DNA of 48,636 bases from an uncultured Clostridia bacterium (GCA_947632605.1 CANRPX010000010.1:1-48636), one strand, 5' to 3'; shown: positions 1 through 8,880, numbered from the stretch's first letter. Notes: a model not told the origin generated them from the letters alone. Translations and numbers: made by a program.

Positions 1-80
1 TTTTTAAAAGTTTGTAACATATATTGAATTTTTCTATTTACAAAAAATGTAAGATAATGTAATATAAGAATGGGTAAATA

Positions 81-109
81 TTGAAAAACTTTTTTAAAAA
101 TGGTATAAT
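81..109 (+). promoter_or_regulatory. Promoter of the pilin operon
   Basis: The -35 box TTGAAA (81-86) and -10 box TATAAT (104-109) are separated by 17 bp. A TG at 101-102 makes it an extended -10. It lies about 35 bp before the first pilin start and is nearly a perfect sigma-A promoter, which fits high expression of structural subunits. This is read from the sequence and not tested. Confidence 0.8.
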
Positions 110-145
110 TAAAGTGTAAGTGTAGATATAGTGGGGGTTATGGTT

Positions 146-517
146 ATGAAGAAAAAAATAATTAGTATAGTTTTAATAGTATTATTAATTATAGTATTAT
201 TCCAAAGCATTACTTATGGAGCTACTTTTAACTTTAGTGCTCAAGTACAAAATACAATGACTGGAACAGGTGATTCTAAAGTTTTAGATCCAGTAAATAA
301 CATTGCAGGAACAGCTATAACAGTTGCACAAGTAATTGCAGTTGGTGTTGCTATTGTAATGTTAATAGTATTAGCAATGAAATATATGGTTTCAGCTCCA
401 GGTGATAGAGCTACAATTAAAAAACATGCAGTTGTATATATAGTAGGAGCTGTTGTAATGTTTGCAGCAACAGGTATCTTAGGAATAATTAAAGAATTAG
501 CAAAAGCATTTACCTAA
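146..517 (+). CDS. VirB2/TrbC-like T4SS pilin 1
   Basis: Small secreted or membrane pilin-type protein of 123 aa, first of six paralogs. An N-terminal signal sequence (about 1-25) is followed by a short extracytoplasmic stretch and two hydrophobic helices flanking the basic loop motif KYMVSAPGDRATIKK. That two-helix hairpin is the usual architecture of VirB2/TrbC pilins. The open frame reaches back to a GTG at 131, but the GGGGG at 133-137 sits 8 nt before the ATG at 146, so I place the start there. VirB2-type proteins form the extracellular pilus or the inner-membrane pool of a type IV secretion machine. The family call rests on topology and on the PrgI/VirB4 genes just downstream. Confidence 0.8.
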   Translation: MKKKIISIVLIVLLIIVLFQSITYGATFNFSAQVQNTMTGTGDSKVLDPVNNIAGTAITVAQVIAVGVAIVMLIVLAMKYMVSAPGDRATIKKHAVVYIVGAVVMFAATGILGIIKELAKAFT

Positions 518-534
518 TATTATGGAGGAAAAGT

Positions 535-936
535 ATGAGAAATATATTGAAAAAAAGTATACTAATTTTATTTTTAATAATGTTAATTTCTTCTATTACA
601 GTAAATTTCTTATCAGTTAGCCATGCTAGTAGTTATGTAGATTTAATGGGAGATGAAATAAATAAAGAACGTACAGATAATACAGAAACAAGCGGATCTG
701 TATCAAACATAATAACAACAATTGTTGTAGCTGTAAAATTGATAGCAGTAGCAGTTGCGATTATTATGTTACTTGCAGTAGCAATGAAATATATGGTTTC
801 AGCTCCAGGAGAAAAAGCAGAGATTAAGAAAAGTGCAGTTGTGTATATAGTAGGAGCAATTATACTATTTGCAGTTTCTGGAATATTAACATTAATTCAA
901 CAATTCTCTGGAGCAATTTCAGTTTCAGCAGAATAA
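535..936 (+). CDS. VirB2/TrbC-like T4SS pilin 2
   Basis: Second pilin paralog, 133 aa, preceded by GGAGG at 524-528. It has a signal sequence (about 1-31), a polar stretch of about 25 residues and the two-helix core with the loop KYMVSAPGEKAEIKK, almost identical in the loop to pilin 1 but diverged elsewhere. It lies 17 bp after pilin 1 and is surely in the same transcript. Divergence outside the loop argues for an old duplication with possible specialisation, not an assembly duplication. Confidence 0.8.
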   Translation: MRNILKKSILILFLIMLISSITVNFLSVSHASSYVDLMGDEINKERTDNTETSGSVSNIITTIVVAVKLIAVAVAIIMLLAVAMKYMVSAPGEKAEIKKSAVVYIVGAIILFAVSGILTLIQQFSGAISVSAE

Positions 937-961
937 ATAATATTTTATAGGATGGAAAAAT

Positions 962-1366
962 ATGAAAATTAATTTTAAATCAATAATAATTAAATTAATA
1001 GTAGTATTAAGTGTTTTAGCTATTTTGTTTGGTACATTTTCAACAGTTTTTAGCGAAGGTGATGGTAATTTTAATCCTAGTGAATTTGATAATGGTGGAG
1101 TTTCAAGTGAAGTTGATAACTTAGTTCAAAATTCAGCAGGTACAACAGTAGCTGTTTTAAGAGTGGTATCAGTAGCAATAGCTATTATAGTACTATTAGT
1201 AATAGCAATGAAATATATGATTTCTTCAGCAGGAGATAGAGCAGATATAAAAAAACATGCAGTTGCTTATGTGATTGGAACATTTATCTTATTTTCAGCA
1301 GCACAAATTATTGCTTTATTAATAGATATTGCAGACAAAACATTTTCAACAACTACTCCAGAATAA
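962..1366 (+). CDS. VirB2/TrbC-like T4SS pilin 3
   Basis: Third pilin paralog, 134 aa. It has a signal sequence (about 1-31), a Gly/Asn/Ser-rich acidic stretch, then the paired hydrophobic helices around the loop KYMISSAGDRADIKK. The ribosome binding site (TAGGATGG) is weaker than those of pilins 2 and 5. The gene lies 25 bp after pilin 2, in the same operon. The short C-terminal polar tail (TTTPE) is not seen in pilins 1, 4 and 5. Role inferred as in the other paralogs: structural pilin of the T4SS-like machine. Confidence 0.78.
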   Translation: MKINFKSIIIKLIVVLSVLAILFGTFSTVFSEGDGNFNPSEFDNGGVSSEVDNLVQNSAGTTVAVLRVVSVAIAIIVLLVIAMKYMISSAGDRADIKKHAVAYVIGTFILFSAAQIIALLIDIADKTFSTTTPE

Positions 1367-1399
1367 TATATCAATACAATGCAAAGGTGTGTGATTATA

Positions 1400-1765
1400 A
1401 TGAAAAAGATAATGAAAATTTCAGTTCTAATACTAATAATTTTAATCGTATTAGCTAATATTTATTCATATTCAGCAGGTAATGTGAAAATGTTTAGTGG
1501 TGATATTGCATCAGAAGCTGATTCTTCAAGAACAACAATGGTAAATATTATAGCAAGTATCTTAAATATTGTTAGAATAATTGGTGTATCAGTAGCAGTT
1601 TCTATGCTAATAATGGTTGCTTGCAAATACATAATGGCATCAGCAGGAGATAAAGCAGATATTAAAAAATATGCTATTAATTATGTAATAGGCGCATTAA
1701 TACTTTTTGGAGCATCAGGAATAGTAACTTTAGCTAGAGATTTTGTACAATCAAGCTTTACATAG
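1400..1765 (+). CDS. VirB2/TrbC-like T4SS pilin 4
   Basis: Fourth pilin paralog, 121 aa from the ATG at 1400. An in-frame ATG at 1379 exists, but AAAGGTG at 1384-1390 is placed for 1400, and the protein then begins with a normal signal sequence (MKKIMKISVLILIILIVLA). The two-helix core carries the loop KYIMASAGDKADIKK. A single Cys sits just before the loop in helix 1 (VACKY), which the other paralogs lack. It lies 33 bp after pilin 3, in the same operon. Confidence 0.77.
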   Translation: MKKIMKISVLILIILIVLANIYSYSAGNVKMFSGDIASEADSSRTTMVNIIASILNIVRIIGVSVAVSMLIMVACKYIMASAGDKADIKKYAINYVIGALILFGASGIVTLARDFVQSSFT

Positions 1766-1797
1766 AAATAATTTAAGTTTTATGGAAGGAGAAAAAT

Positions 1798-2181
1798 ATG
1801 AGAAAAATTATAACAATACTTCTATTAATTCTTTTAATAAGTATAATGTGTAGTACATATATATATGCAGACAGTATAACAGATCCAAAATCAGTTACGG
1901 ATTCTATGTCAGGTGCAACAGCAAATAATATGGCAAGTGGAGAAAGCTCTGGAATACCAGGAATACTTAATACGGTAATAGGACTGTTACAGGTTGCAGG
2001 AACAGGTATTTCAATAATAGTAGTTTCGCTTTTAGGTATAAAATATTTAATGGCAAGTCCATCAGAAAAAGCGGATACAAAAAAATCAATCTTACCTATA
2101 ATTATAGGTTGTGTTCTTTTATTTGGAGCAGTAAATCTAATGAGTGCTGTCTTTGATTTTACAACAAAAGCATTTACATAA
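1798..2181 (+). CDS. VirB2/TrbC-like T4SS pilin 5
   Basis: Fifth pilin paralog, 127 aa, with a strong GGAAGGAG at 1784-1791. It has a signal sequence (about 1-24), a Ser/Asn/Gly-rich stretch with no charge cluster, and the two-helix core with a more diverged loop, KYLMASPSEKADTKKS. It is the last gene before the terminator at 2211-2246, so pilins 1-5 can be transcribed as one short abundant message separate from the secretion-machine genes. Function inferred from the family and the neighbours. Confidence 0.77.
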   Translation: MRKIITILLLILLISIMCSTYIYADSITDPKSVTDSMSGATANNMASGESSGIPGILNTVIGLLQVAGTGISIIVVSLLGIKYLMASPSEKADTKKSILPIIIGCVLLFGAVNLMSAVFDFTTKAFT

Positions 2182-2210
2182 TAAAATAAGATTTATGAGA
2201 AAATAATTTA

Positions 2211-2246
2211 GGAAGTTGATTTAAGTTTATTTCAACTTCCTTTTTT
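2211..2246 (+). terminator. Intrinsic terminator after pilins 1-5
   Basis: Stem GGAAGTTGA (2211-2219) pairs with TCAACTTCC (2232-2240), with a 12-nt loop and then six T (2241-2246). It separates the five-pilin unit from the rest of the locus. Partial read-through is possible, since the downstream genes are on the same strand. Confidence 0.85.
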
Positions 2247-2326
2247 AGATTTAAAATATATGTAACCATTATAATGGAAAAGAATGTTACATTTGTATTA
2301 AAAATATCAAATATTAAATAAAATTG

Positions 2327-2355
2327 TTGAAAAAAAAATATCCATTTATTATAAT
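2327..2355 (+). promoter_or_regulatory. Promoter of the T4SS machine operon
   Basis: -35 TTGAAA (2327-2332) and -10 TATAAT (2350-2355), 17-bp spacer: the same hexamers as the promoter at 81-109. It follows the terminator at 2246 and precedes pilin 6, so the machine genes have their own start. Upstream, the palindrome CATTATAATG (2267-2276) and inverted repeats ATGTAAC (2260-2266) / GTTACAT (2286-2292) could bind a regulator. Confidence 0.75.
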
Positions 2356-2399
2356 TAATATAATAGTATAAATATGCCAAAAATAAGGAGGCGATGAGT

Positions 2400-2822
2400 A
2401 TGTTAGCAAAAAATAAACTACTAGTAAAACTAGTAATATCAATACTAATGATATCTTTATTTATGACAGTTACACCTTATGTGACAAAAGTTTTTGCTGA
2501 TGGAGATAGTGGAGATGATATTTTAGGTGAAATACAGGGTGATATAACAAAATTTAAAGAAGCCGCAGATTCAGCAGGCGGAGATTATGATCCAGCAGAA
2601 ATAAATAAAAGATTTGTTGGACTAGCACAAATTTTAACAATGATTGGCGCTGGTGTTATGGTTGCTGTTACAACTTATATGGGTATAAAATATTTAACAG
2701 CAGGTCCAGAAGCTCAAGCAAAACTAAAAACACAATTAATAGGCGTTTTAGTCTCAGGTATAGTTATTTTTGGTGCATATTTTATTTGGAAAATAGTAAT
2801 AAATATAGCATCAACATTTTAA
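2400..2822 (+). CDS. VirB2/TrbC-like T4SS pilin 6 (operon head)
   Basis: Sixth and most diverged pilin-like protein, 140 aa. An ATG at 2394 lies only 2 nt from AGGAGG and is too close; the ATG at 2400 has about 8 nt spacing and is preferred. It has a signal sequence ending near residue 34 (KVFADGD), an acidic 40-residue stretch, then two hydrophobic helices around KYLTAGPEAQAKLKT. The first helix is Gly/Val-rich. It heads the operon of PrgI, TraC-like, VirB4 and VirB6 genes, so it may be the subunit made in step with the machine, while pilins 1-5 are supplied from a separate promoter. That division of labour is inference. Confidence 0.75.
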   Translation: MLAKNKLLVKLVISILMISLFMTVTPYVTKVFADGDSGDDILGEIQGDITKFKEAADSAGGDYDPAEINKRFVGLAQILTMIGAGVMVAVTTYMGIKYLTAGPEAQAKLKTQLIGVLVSGIVIFGAYFIWKIVINIASTF

Positions 2823-2857
2823 TAAATAATTATCTATAAAAAATAGGAGGAAATTTT

Positions 2858-3193
2858 ATGGCAACGTATCCAATACCTCGTAATTATAGAGGTGAATCAA
2901 GAATACTATATATCTTTACAGTAAAATCATTAATAACAACAGCCGTTGGAGCAATGTTAGGATCTGTATTTTTATTAATATTTCAAGCTATGGGTATGAC
3001 ATTAGTTGGTATATGCATAATGGCATTTTTTGGATTACTTGGCTATGTTGTAGGTGCAGTAAAAATTCCTACAATAGTTGCCTTTCCGGTAACTAAAAAA
3101 ATTGGTGGAGAGCCAGTTGGGGAAATTATATTAAGATATATAAAATTTAAAAAGAATAGAAAAATGTATACATATACAAAGGAGGAAAAATAA
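2858..3193 (+). CDS. PrgI family / VirB3-like membrane protein
   Basis: Small inner-membrane protein of 111 aa. A conserved-looking cytosolic N-terminus (MATYPIPRNYRGESRIL) precedes two adjacent transmembrane helices (about 22-45 and 47-70) and a basic C-terminal tail. This layout, together with a position directly before the TraC-like and VirB4 genes, matches the PrgI proteins of Gram-positive conjugation systems, the VirB3/TrbD equivalents that tether VirB4 to the membrane. The ribosome binding site is AGGAGG about 8 nt upstream. Its stop TAA abuts the next ATG with no gap, so translation is likely coupled. Confidence 0.8.
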   Translation: MATYPIPRNYRGESRILYIFTVKSLITTAVGAMLGSVFLLIFQAMGMTLVGICIMAFFGLLGYVVGAVKIPTIVAFPVTKKIGGEPVGEIILRYIKFKKNRKMYTYTKEEK

Positions 3194-4453
3194 ATGGGTA
3201 GTGATATGATACCTTTGCTTCAGATGGGAATTTGGATAATTGTAGGGGTAATGATTTTACTTGTACTTCTATACATTTATTTAATGAAACCAAAAACTGA
3301 AAAAGTTAAAAAAGATGAAGATGAAAATATAGTAGATTCTTCATTAGAAAAAGAAAAAAAGAATGACCAAAATTATGGAAAATTCGTAGGAAATTTAACA
3401 AAAGAATCTATTTTTGAATTTATGGAATTTGATGAAATAGTTGATAACATGATTGTAAGAAAAAATGGTAGTCAATATATCATGATTTTACAATGTAATG
3501 GTGTTAACTATGATTTAATGTCTGAACAAGAAAAAATAGCAATAGAAGAAGGATTCGTACAATTTTTAAATACATTAAGATTTCCAATCCAACTTTATAT
3601 TCAAAGTAGAACATTAAATTTAAGAGATATTATAGAAGAATATAAAGGAAGAATAGATAATTTAACAATTGAAATTGATAAAATTGATGCAAAAATAGCT
3701 CAAGCAAAAACAATGGGCAATAAAGCATTAAAAGAAAAATTAGAGTTCGAAAAAAGAAGAAAAATTAATATTTTAGAATATGGTGTCAGTATCACAGATT
3801 ATGTTGAAAAACTAAGTTCAAACAAAAATGTTTTACAACAAAGAACTTATGTTGTTGTTTCTTATTACTCAGCAGAAATAGGTGGAGGAATTGATAAATA
3901 CTCTAAAGAAGAAATTTATAATATGTGCTTTGCTGAACTTTATACAAGATGTCAAAATATAGCAAGTGCATTAGCAAGTTCACAAGTAACGTGTTCAATA
4001 TTAGATTCAGAACAATTAGCAGAGCTTTTATACATAGCATATAACAGAGATGAAGCTGAATTATTACAATTATCAAAAGCGCTTGATGCACAATATGATT
4101 CTTTATATAGTACAGGAAAAGATGTACTTCAAAAGAAACAAGAAAAACTAGATCAAGAAATTAATATAGCAGCTATTGATATGGCAACAGATAGCATATT
4201 AAAAGCTGATAGGAAGAAACAAATAGAAGATTTAGAACTTGCAATAAATAAAGAAGAAAAAATAAAACAAAAAGCAAATGAACTATTAGATACTTACGAA
4301 AATCAATTAGATCCAAGAGTTTTCAAATTAGCAAAAGAAGAAATAAAAAATACTGGATCTCAAGAAGAACATAAAAAAATAGAAGCATCTAAAACATCAA
4401 CAGAAACAGTTTTAAAGAAAAAGATAGTTAAAAGAAAAAGAACTGAAAACTAA
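3194..4453 (+). CDS. Membrane-anchored TraC-like domain protein
   Basis: 419-aa protein with one N-terminal transmembrane helix (about 9-30), a charged linker, a domain (about 65-140) resembling the N-terminal TraC-like part of VirB4 proteins (NLTKESIFEFMEFDEIVDN, then LNTLRFPIQLYIQSRTLNL), and long charged coiled-coil stretches (about 145-185 and 310-390). There is no Walker A motif, so it is not an ATPase. It starts directly after prgI and lies 18 bp before virB4. I infer that it acts as a membrane-bound partner or scaffold for the VirB4 ATPase. The family name is fairly safe from context; the precise role is not known to me. Confidence 0.65.
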   Translation: MGSDMIPLLQMGIWIIVGVMILLVLLYIYLMKPKTEKVKKDEDENIVDSSLEKEKKNDQNYGKFVGNLTKESIFEFMEFDEIVDNMIVRKNGSQYIMILQCNGVNYDLMSEQEKIAIEEGFVQFLNTLRFPIQLYIQSRTLNLRDIIEEYKGRIDNLTIEIDKIDAKIAQAKTMGNKALKEKLEFEKRRKINILEYGVSITDYVEKLSSNKNVLQQRTYVVVSYYSAEIGGGIDKYSKEEIYNMCFAELYTRCQNIASALASSQVTCSILDSEQLAELLYIAYNRDEAELLQLSKALDAQYDSLYSTGKDVLQKKQEKLDQEINIAAIDMATDSILKADRKKQIEDLELAINKEEKIKQKANELLDTYENQLDPRVFKLAKEEIKNTGSQEEHKKIEASKTSTETVLKKKIVKRKRTEN

Positions 4454-4471
4454 AGAAGAGGGAGGATAAAA

Positions 4472-6469
4472 ATGTTTAAGAATAAAAAAGAAGTAACTTC
4501 TACAAATGAAATTGAAAATATTAAAAAAGAAGAAGTTAGTGTATTTAAGAAAAATGAAAAAAGTATTAAAAGTTTAATCGCTCCTGGTGGTATAGATGCA
4601 AGCTATACAAATCACATTGAAATTGCTTCATCTAGAACAAGATATGCTAGAAGCATGATAGTATCTAATTTACCAAGAATGTGTACTTTCCCAGAATTTT
4701 TAAGAGGAATGTATACTTTTGGAGATATAAATGTATCAGTATTTATAAATCCTGTTAGTGAAGCTTCTTCACAAACAGACTTAAATAGAACAATAAACGA
4801 ATTAGAGTCAGAAAGAATTGTAGCTTTAGATAGAGGAGATATAAATAGAGAAAGAGTTATAGCTCAAAAGAGAATGGAAGCAGAGGAACTTCGTGATTCC
4901 ATAGCAGCAGGTTTTAATAAATTATTTGATTCATCAATTATAGCAACAATATTTGCTTATAGTATGGATGAACTTGAAAAATATACAGAATTACTATCAA
5001 GTGAAATGTCAAAAACTCTTATAGATATAAAACCAGCTTGGGCAATGCAAGATGAAGCATTTAGAAGTAATATGCCTTATTTAGATAATAAACTTACAAA
5101 ATCACATACTTTTGATAGAAAGGCTATGTCAACAGTATTTCCATTCTTTACATCAGAAGTTGGACATGAAAATGGTATTCCTTTAGGATTTAACAAACAA
5201 ACTGGTTTACCAATATTATATGATAACTTTAGTTCTAAATTAACAAATTATAATATGGTTATATTTGGTAAATCTGGTGCTGGTAAATCTGTTACAATTA
5301 AAACAATAACAGCAAGATCAGCAGTTTTAATGGGAATTGAAAGTTTAGCTCTAGATGCTGAAGGTGAGTATGGAATAGTTGCTGAAGCTTTAGGTGGAGT
5401 TAATGTTACATTAAGTCCTAACTCTAAAACAGTTATAAATTTATTTGATATAGAACCAGAAACAATAAAAGATGAAATAACAGGAAAAGAGAGAACAGTT
5501 TTAAGTGTAGAAAACAAAGTTGAAGACGTAACAAATGGTTTACTTACAATGGCTAGAGGTAGTACAAGAAGCCAAGAGGTAAATGAGCTTACAAAACAAA
5601 TTATTTCAGAAGCAGTAGCTGAAGAATATGCAGCTTTAGGTATAACAAATAATATTGAAAGTTTATACACAAGAGATGAAAGTGGTGGAAAAGTTAATAT
5701 TTCTGAAAATTATTTAGGTAGAACTAAAAAAGAAATGCCAACAATAGGTTCTTGGTTCAAAAGAATCCAAAGAAAAGCAGAAGAAAACGAAAATCCAGAT
5801 TATCGTTTCCATTACAGTTATTTAGTAAAAGTTATGAAACAATATGTTAGAGAATATCAAGGACAAATGGCTTATTTTGATGGACAATCAACATTTGAGT
5901 TATTAGATGGTGTTCCTTTTATAAATATAGATATTTCTCAACTAGAAGAAAGATTTGCAAGACCACTTGCACAACAAATAATGCTTTCATGGGTTTGGGA
6001 AAAATATGTTAAGAAAAATAGTGAAGATAAAACAAAAGCAGCTAAGAAAAGAGTTTTAGTTGATGAGGCATGGATGTTACTTCCATATCCAGAAGCTGTT
6101 GATTTCTTAAACACAATGGCAAGACGTGCTAGAAAAAGAAATGTTTCATTAGCAGTTATTTCACAAAAATTCCAAGATTTTTATGAAAAACAAGAAGTTC
6201 AAGCAGTTTTAACTTCTTCTGAAACAAAATTATTCTTAGCTCAAGATAAATCAGAAATTCAATACTTAAAAGAAGTATTTAAACTTAGTGAAGGTGAAGC
6301 AGGATTTTTAATTACATGCAATAGAGGTGAAGGATTGTTGAAAGTAGGTAGTGATTCAGCAATTCTATCAATACAACCAACAAAGAAAGAATTTGAATTT
6401 GTTGAAACTAACTTAAATAAACAAGTTGCCTTAGAAAAGGCTAAACAAGAAGCTCAACAAGGAAAATAG
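4472..6469 (+). CDS. VirB4-like T4SS ATPase
   Basis: Cytosolic, membrane-associated AAA+ motor of the T4SS, 665 aa. The N-terminal region (about 30-220) is the VirB4/TraC-like domain. The C-terminal ATPase has Walker A GKSGAGKS (266-273) and Walker B RVLVDEAW with the acidic pair D531-E532, followed by MARRARKRN and VISQKFQDF, which are typical VirB4 motifs. It is preceded by GGGAGG and followed after 13 bp by the first VirB6-like gene. VirB4 powers pilus assembly and substrate transfer, so its intact motifs argue that the locus is functional. It is the best anchor for calling the whole region a T4SS. Confidence 0.93.
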   Translation: MFKNKKEVTSTNEIENIKKEEVSVFKKNEKSIKSLIAPGGIDASYTNHIEIASSRTRYARSMIVSNLPRMCTFPEFLRGMYTFGDINVSVFINPVSEASSQTDLNRTINELESERIVALDRGDINRERVIAQKRMEAEELRDSIAAGFNKLFDSSIIATIFAYSMDELEKYTELLSSEMSKTLIDIKPAWAMQDEAFRSNMPYLDNKLTKSHTFDRKAMSTVFPFFTSEVGHENGIPLGFNKQTGLPILYDNFSSKLTNYNMVIFGKSGAGKSVTIKTITARSAVLMGIESLALDAEGEYGIVAEALGGVNVTLSPNSKTVINLFDIEPETIKDEITGKERTVLSVENKVEDVTNGLLTMARGSTRSQEVNELTKQIISEAVAEEYAALGITNNIESLYTRDESGGKVNISENYLGRTKKEMPTIGSWFKRIQRKAEENENPDYRFHYSYLVKVMKQYVREYQGQMAYFDGQSTFELLDGVPFINIDISQLEERFARPLAQQIMLSWVWEKYVKKNSEDKTKAAKKRVLVDEAWMLLPYPEAVDFLNTMARRARKRNVSLAVISQKFQDFYEKQEVQAVLTSSETKLFLAQDKSEIQYLKEVFKLSEGEAGFLITCNRGEGLLKVGSDSAILSIQPTKKEFEFVETNLNKQVALEKAKQEAQQGK

Positions 6470-6482
6470 AAGAGGAATTCGT

Positions 6483-7709
6483 ATGAAAAAACTTGTGAGT
6501 ATAATGTTAATTATACTATTATTGTTTAATTTCATATTATGTAATAATGCTTATGCTGCTGATCCAGGTGGAGCAAAAACGCAAGCTGAAAAAACTTTTA
6601 AAGAAGAAGAGGCAAAACCATCTGATACAGCAACAGGAGAAATTATTGAAGAAGGTACAGTTTCACAGAAACAAGATAGCAGTACAAAAGTAACAACATC
6701 TGCACTTAGTTATGGAGCATCAATTGTTGGTGTTGTTACTGGAATTCTAGCAAGACTTGTAAATATAATTGTATTGCAAGTAGATATCTTAATGGCACAA
6801 CTTACTTATGGTACTGAAAACAGTGATTTACAATATTGGCTTACAATAGAAAGAGTAGTATTTAATAGAGTAGCATTATTTAATATAAATTACTTTAATA
6901 CTTATGAAGATGAAGGATACTATAAAGTTGGAGATCTAGAAATTAATGTTAATCAGAACAATGTTGAAGTAAAAAAATCAATTTCACAAGTGTACTATAT
7001 TTGTAGATTTGTAGCTATGACATTAGGATTACTTGTACTTATATATATTGGTATAAGAATGGCAATATCTTCAGTAGCAACAGAACAAGCTAGATATAAA
7101 AAAATGCTTATAAGTTGGGTTGAAAGTATTATTATAATGTTTCTAATGTTGTACATCATAAGTTTTGTAATAAAATTTGGAGAAATTTTAACTGAAATCT
7201 TTTATAACTTAGAACAATCAATAATAGGAACAGATGGAACAGTTTTTGAAGATACAGTTCGTACTGAAACTTTAAATTATACTTTTAGCTTATCAGGATT
7301 AAAATTAACATTCTGGTCTATCGTATATTGGTGTTTGTTATTTATGGAAATAAAGTTCTTATGGACATATTTAAAAAGATTTTTAATGGTAGGATTTTTA
7401 ATTACTATATCTCCATTGATAACAATTACATATTCAATTGATAAAGCAGGAGATGGTAGAGCACAAGCTTTTTCAAATTGGTTTAGAGAATTCACAATGA
7501 ATGTGCTTATACAGCCACTTCATGCAATTATATATCTAGTGTTTGTTTTAACAGCAAACAACATAGCACAAAGTTCACCACTTGTAGCAGTTGCCTTTTT
7601 CTTAGCAATGGGTACTGTTGAAAAAATGGTAAAAACTGTGTTTGGTATGAAAGGTTTAGTATCTTTAAGAGGAATTGGAGAAGTAAATCCTTTAAAGAAA
7701 GGAAAATAG
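6483..7709 (+). CDS. VirB6/TrbL-like membrane protein 1 (short)
   Basis: Polytopic channel-type protein of 408 aa with a signal peptide (1-25, ending NNAYA) and about six further membrane helices (near 76-105, 171-193, 210-235, 275-295, 299-318, 341-378). It carries the two signatures shared by all four paralogs here: YIGIRMAISSV followed by YKKMLISWV (about 188-213), and LKRF...ISPLITITYSID, then GDGRAQAFSNW (297-333). Unlike the other three it has almost no cytosolic tail after the last helix, so it may be the core VirB6. Four genes of this type in one locus is unusual. The next start follows its stop with no gap. Confidence 0.82.
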   Translation: MKKLVSIMLIILLLFNFILCNNAYAADPGGAKTQAEKTFKEEEAKPSDTATGEIIEEGTVSQKQDSSTKVTTSALSYGASIVGVVTGILARLVNIIVLQVDILMAQLTYGTENSDLQYWLTIERVVFNRVALFNINYFNTYEDEGYYKVGDLEINVNQNNVEVKKSISQVYYICRFVAMTLGLLVLIYIGIRMAISSVATEQARYKKMLISWVESIIIMFLMLYIISFVIKFGEILTEIFYNLEQSIIGTDGTVFEDTVRTETLNYTFSLSGLKLTFWSIVYWCLLFMEIKFLWTYLKRFLMVGFLITISPLITITYSIDKAGDGRAQAFSNWFREFTMNVLIQPLHAIIYLVFVLTANNIAQSSPLVAVAFFLAMGTVEKMVKTVFGMKGLVSLRGIGEVNPLKKGK

Positions 7710-8852
7710 ATGAAAAAATTTATAATAATAATCCTTATATTTCTTCTTATTTTGCTAGGTGTTCTATTCTATTTTTATATTGACTTATCTAAGCAAAAAC
7801 AAGTAGAAGAAGCCTCTATTATAGTAGAGCCTCAAACAATAAAGGATTATATTGAAAAGTCAAATTCTAAGTATATTTCAGAAAAGAATAATACCATTTA
7901 TGTAGAATTCAATAAAGATTTATTTGAAGAAAATGGAGAAGATAATAAAGATTATTTTTATGGAATTATAGATGATTTAAAACAATTCTTTCCAATGAAA
8001 TCATTTTATTTAGTTGATGAAGAAAAAGATATAGAAATAAGAGTAGAATATTCTTTATCAACTAATGGTTATATCATAAAAATAAATAATGTAGAGAACT
8101 TTTATGATACTATAAGTGGAAAGAAATATACTGATGTAGACAAAATGACTATTACAAAAAATAGTAGTATATATATAGAAAATCCTTATTTAAATAAATT
8201 GCTTTTGGGAACAATGTATTTTGATTCAATTGAAGAAGAATTAGGAGAAGGTACACCATTAGAAGATGGATATATATCATATTTAGATGGAAAAATAAAA
8301 ATTAGACTTGCTCCAACAAAAGCAGTAAGAAACATAATATTTTCAAAAGATTATGATGAACAAGTAGTTGAAGGAATAACTCCAGATATGTCGTTAAGAC
8401 AAATAAAAAATGTAAAAGGTGATAATTCTTTTGGAAGTTTAGATGAAAAGTATTTAGGATATAAAGAAGAAGATTATTATGTATTTTTCTATGAAGATGA
8501 AATATCAATTTATACTTATGCATATAAATATGAAAAAGATATGAAAGAAATAATAGAAGAATATTTACAAACAAAAGATTTAGGAAGATTTGTAACTAGA
8601 TTATCAAAGAGATGTCCAACTTATGACAAGATTGAATATAATGAAGAAACACAAGATGCATATATGTTATATTCAAATAGAGGACTAGAAGTTAACATTA
8701 AAAATAATGATTCAACAGGAATAAAACTTTATACAAATTTTTATTTAACAGATGATATGAGACAATATGTTAAAGATGGTTTAATAGATATAGATTCAAA
8801 AACAGATTTATTAGATAAAACTGAAAGAGAAAGAAGAAATAATAAACAATAA
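7710..8852 (+). CDS. Membrane-anchored protein of unknown function A
   Basis: Unrecognised 380-aa protein: one N-terminal transmembrane helix (about 4-25), then a hydrophilic domain presumably outside the membrane. It is a paralog of the next gene. Shared stretches include SKYISEK near the anchor, LYLVDEEK/FRLLDEK-like segments, and MSLRQIKN followed by YLGYKEEDYYVFFYEDEISIY. It is translationally coupled to the VirB6-like gene before it. A T4SS structural or assembly role is inferred only from its place between two VirB6-like genes; no catalytic motif is visible. Confidence 0.75.
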   Translation: MKKFIIIILIFLLILLGVLFYFYIDLSKQKQVEEASIIVEPQTIKDYIEKSNSKYISEKNNTIYVEFNKDLFEENGEDNKDYFYGIIDDLKQFFPMKSFYLVDEEKDIEIRVEYSLSTNGYIIKINNVENFYDTISGKKYTDVDKMTITKNSSIYIENPYLNKLLLGTMYFDSIEEELGEGTPLEDGYISYLDGKIKIRLAPTKAVRNIIFSKDYDEQVVEGITPDMSLRQIKNVKGDNSFGSLDEKYLGYKEEDYYVFFYEDEISIYTYAYKYEKDMKEIIEEYLQTKDLGRFVTRLSKRCPTYDKIEYNEETQDAYMLYSNRGLEVNIKNNDSTGIKLYTNFYLTDDMRQYVKDGLIDIDSKTDLLDKTERERRNNKQ

Positions 8853-8880
8853 GAAATAAGAAAATTTAGAGGAGTCTTTA

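Noticed and set aside
146..2822. Pilin array as assembly duplication
   Set aside because: The six copies differ clearly in sequence and length, so they are true paralogs.
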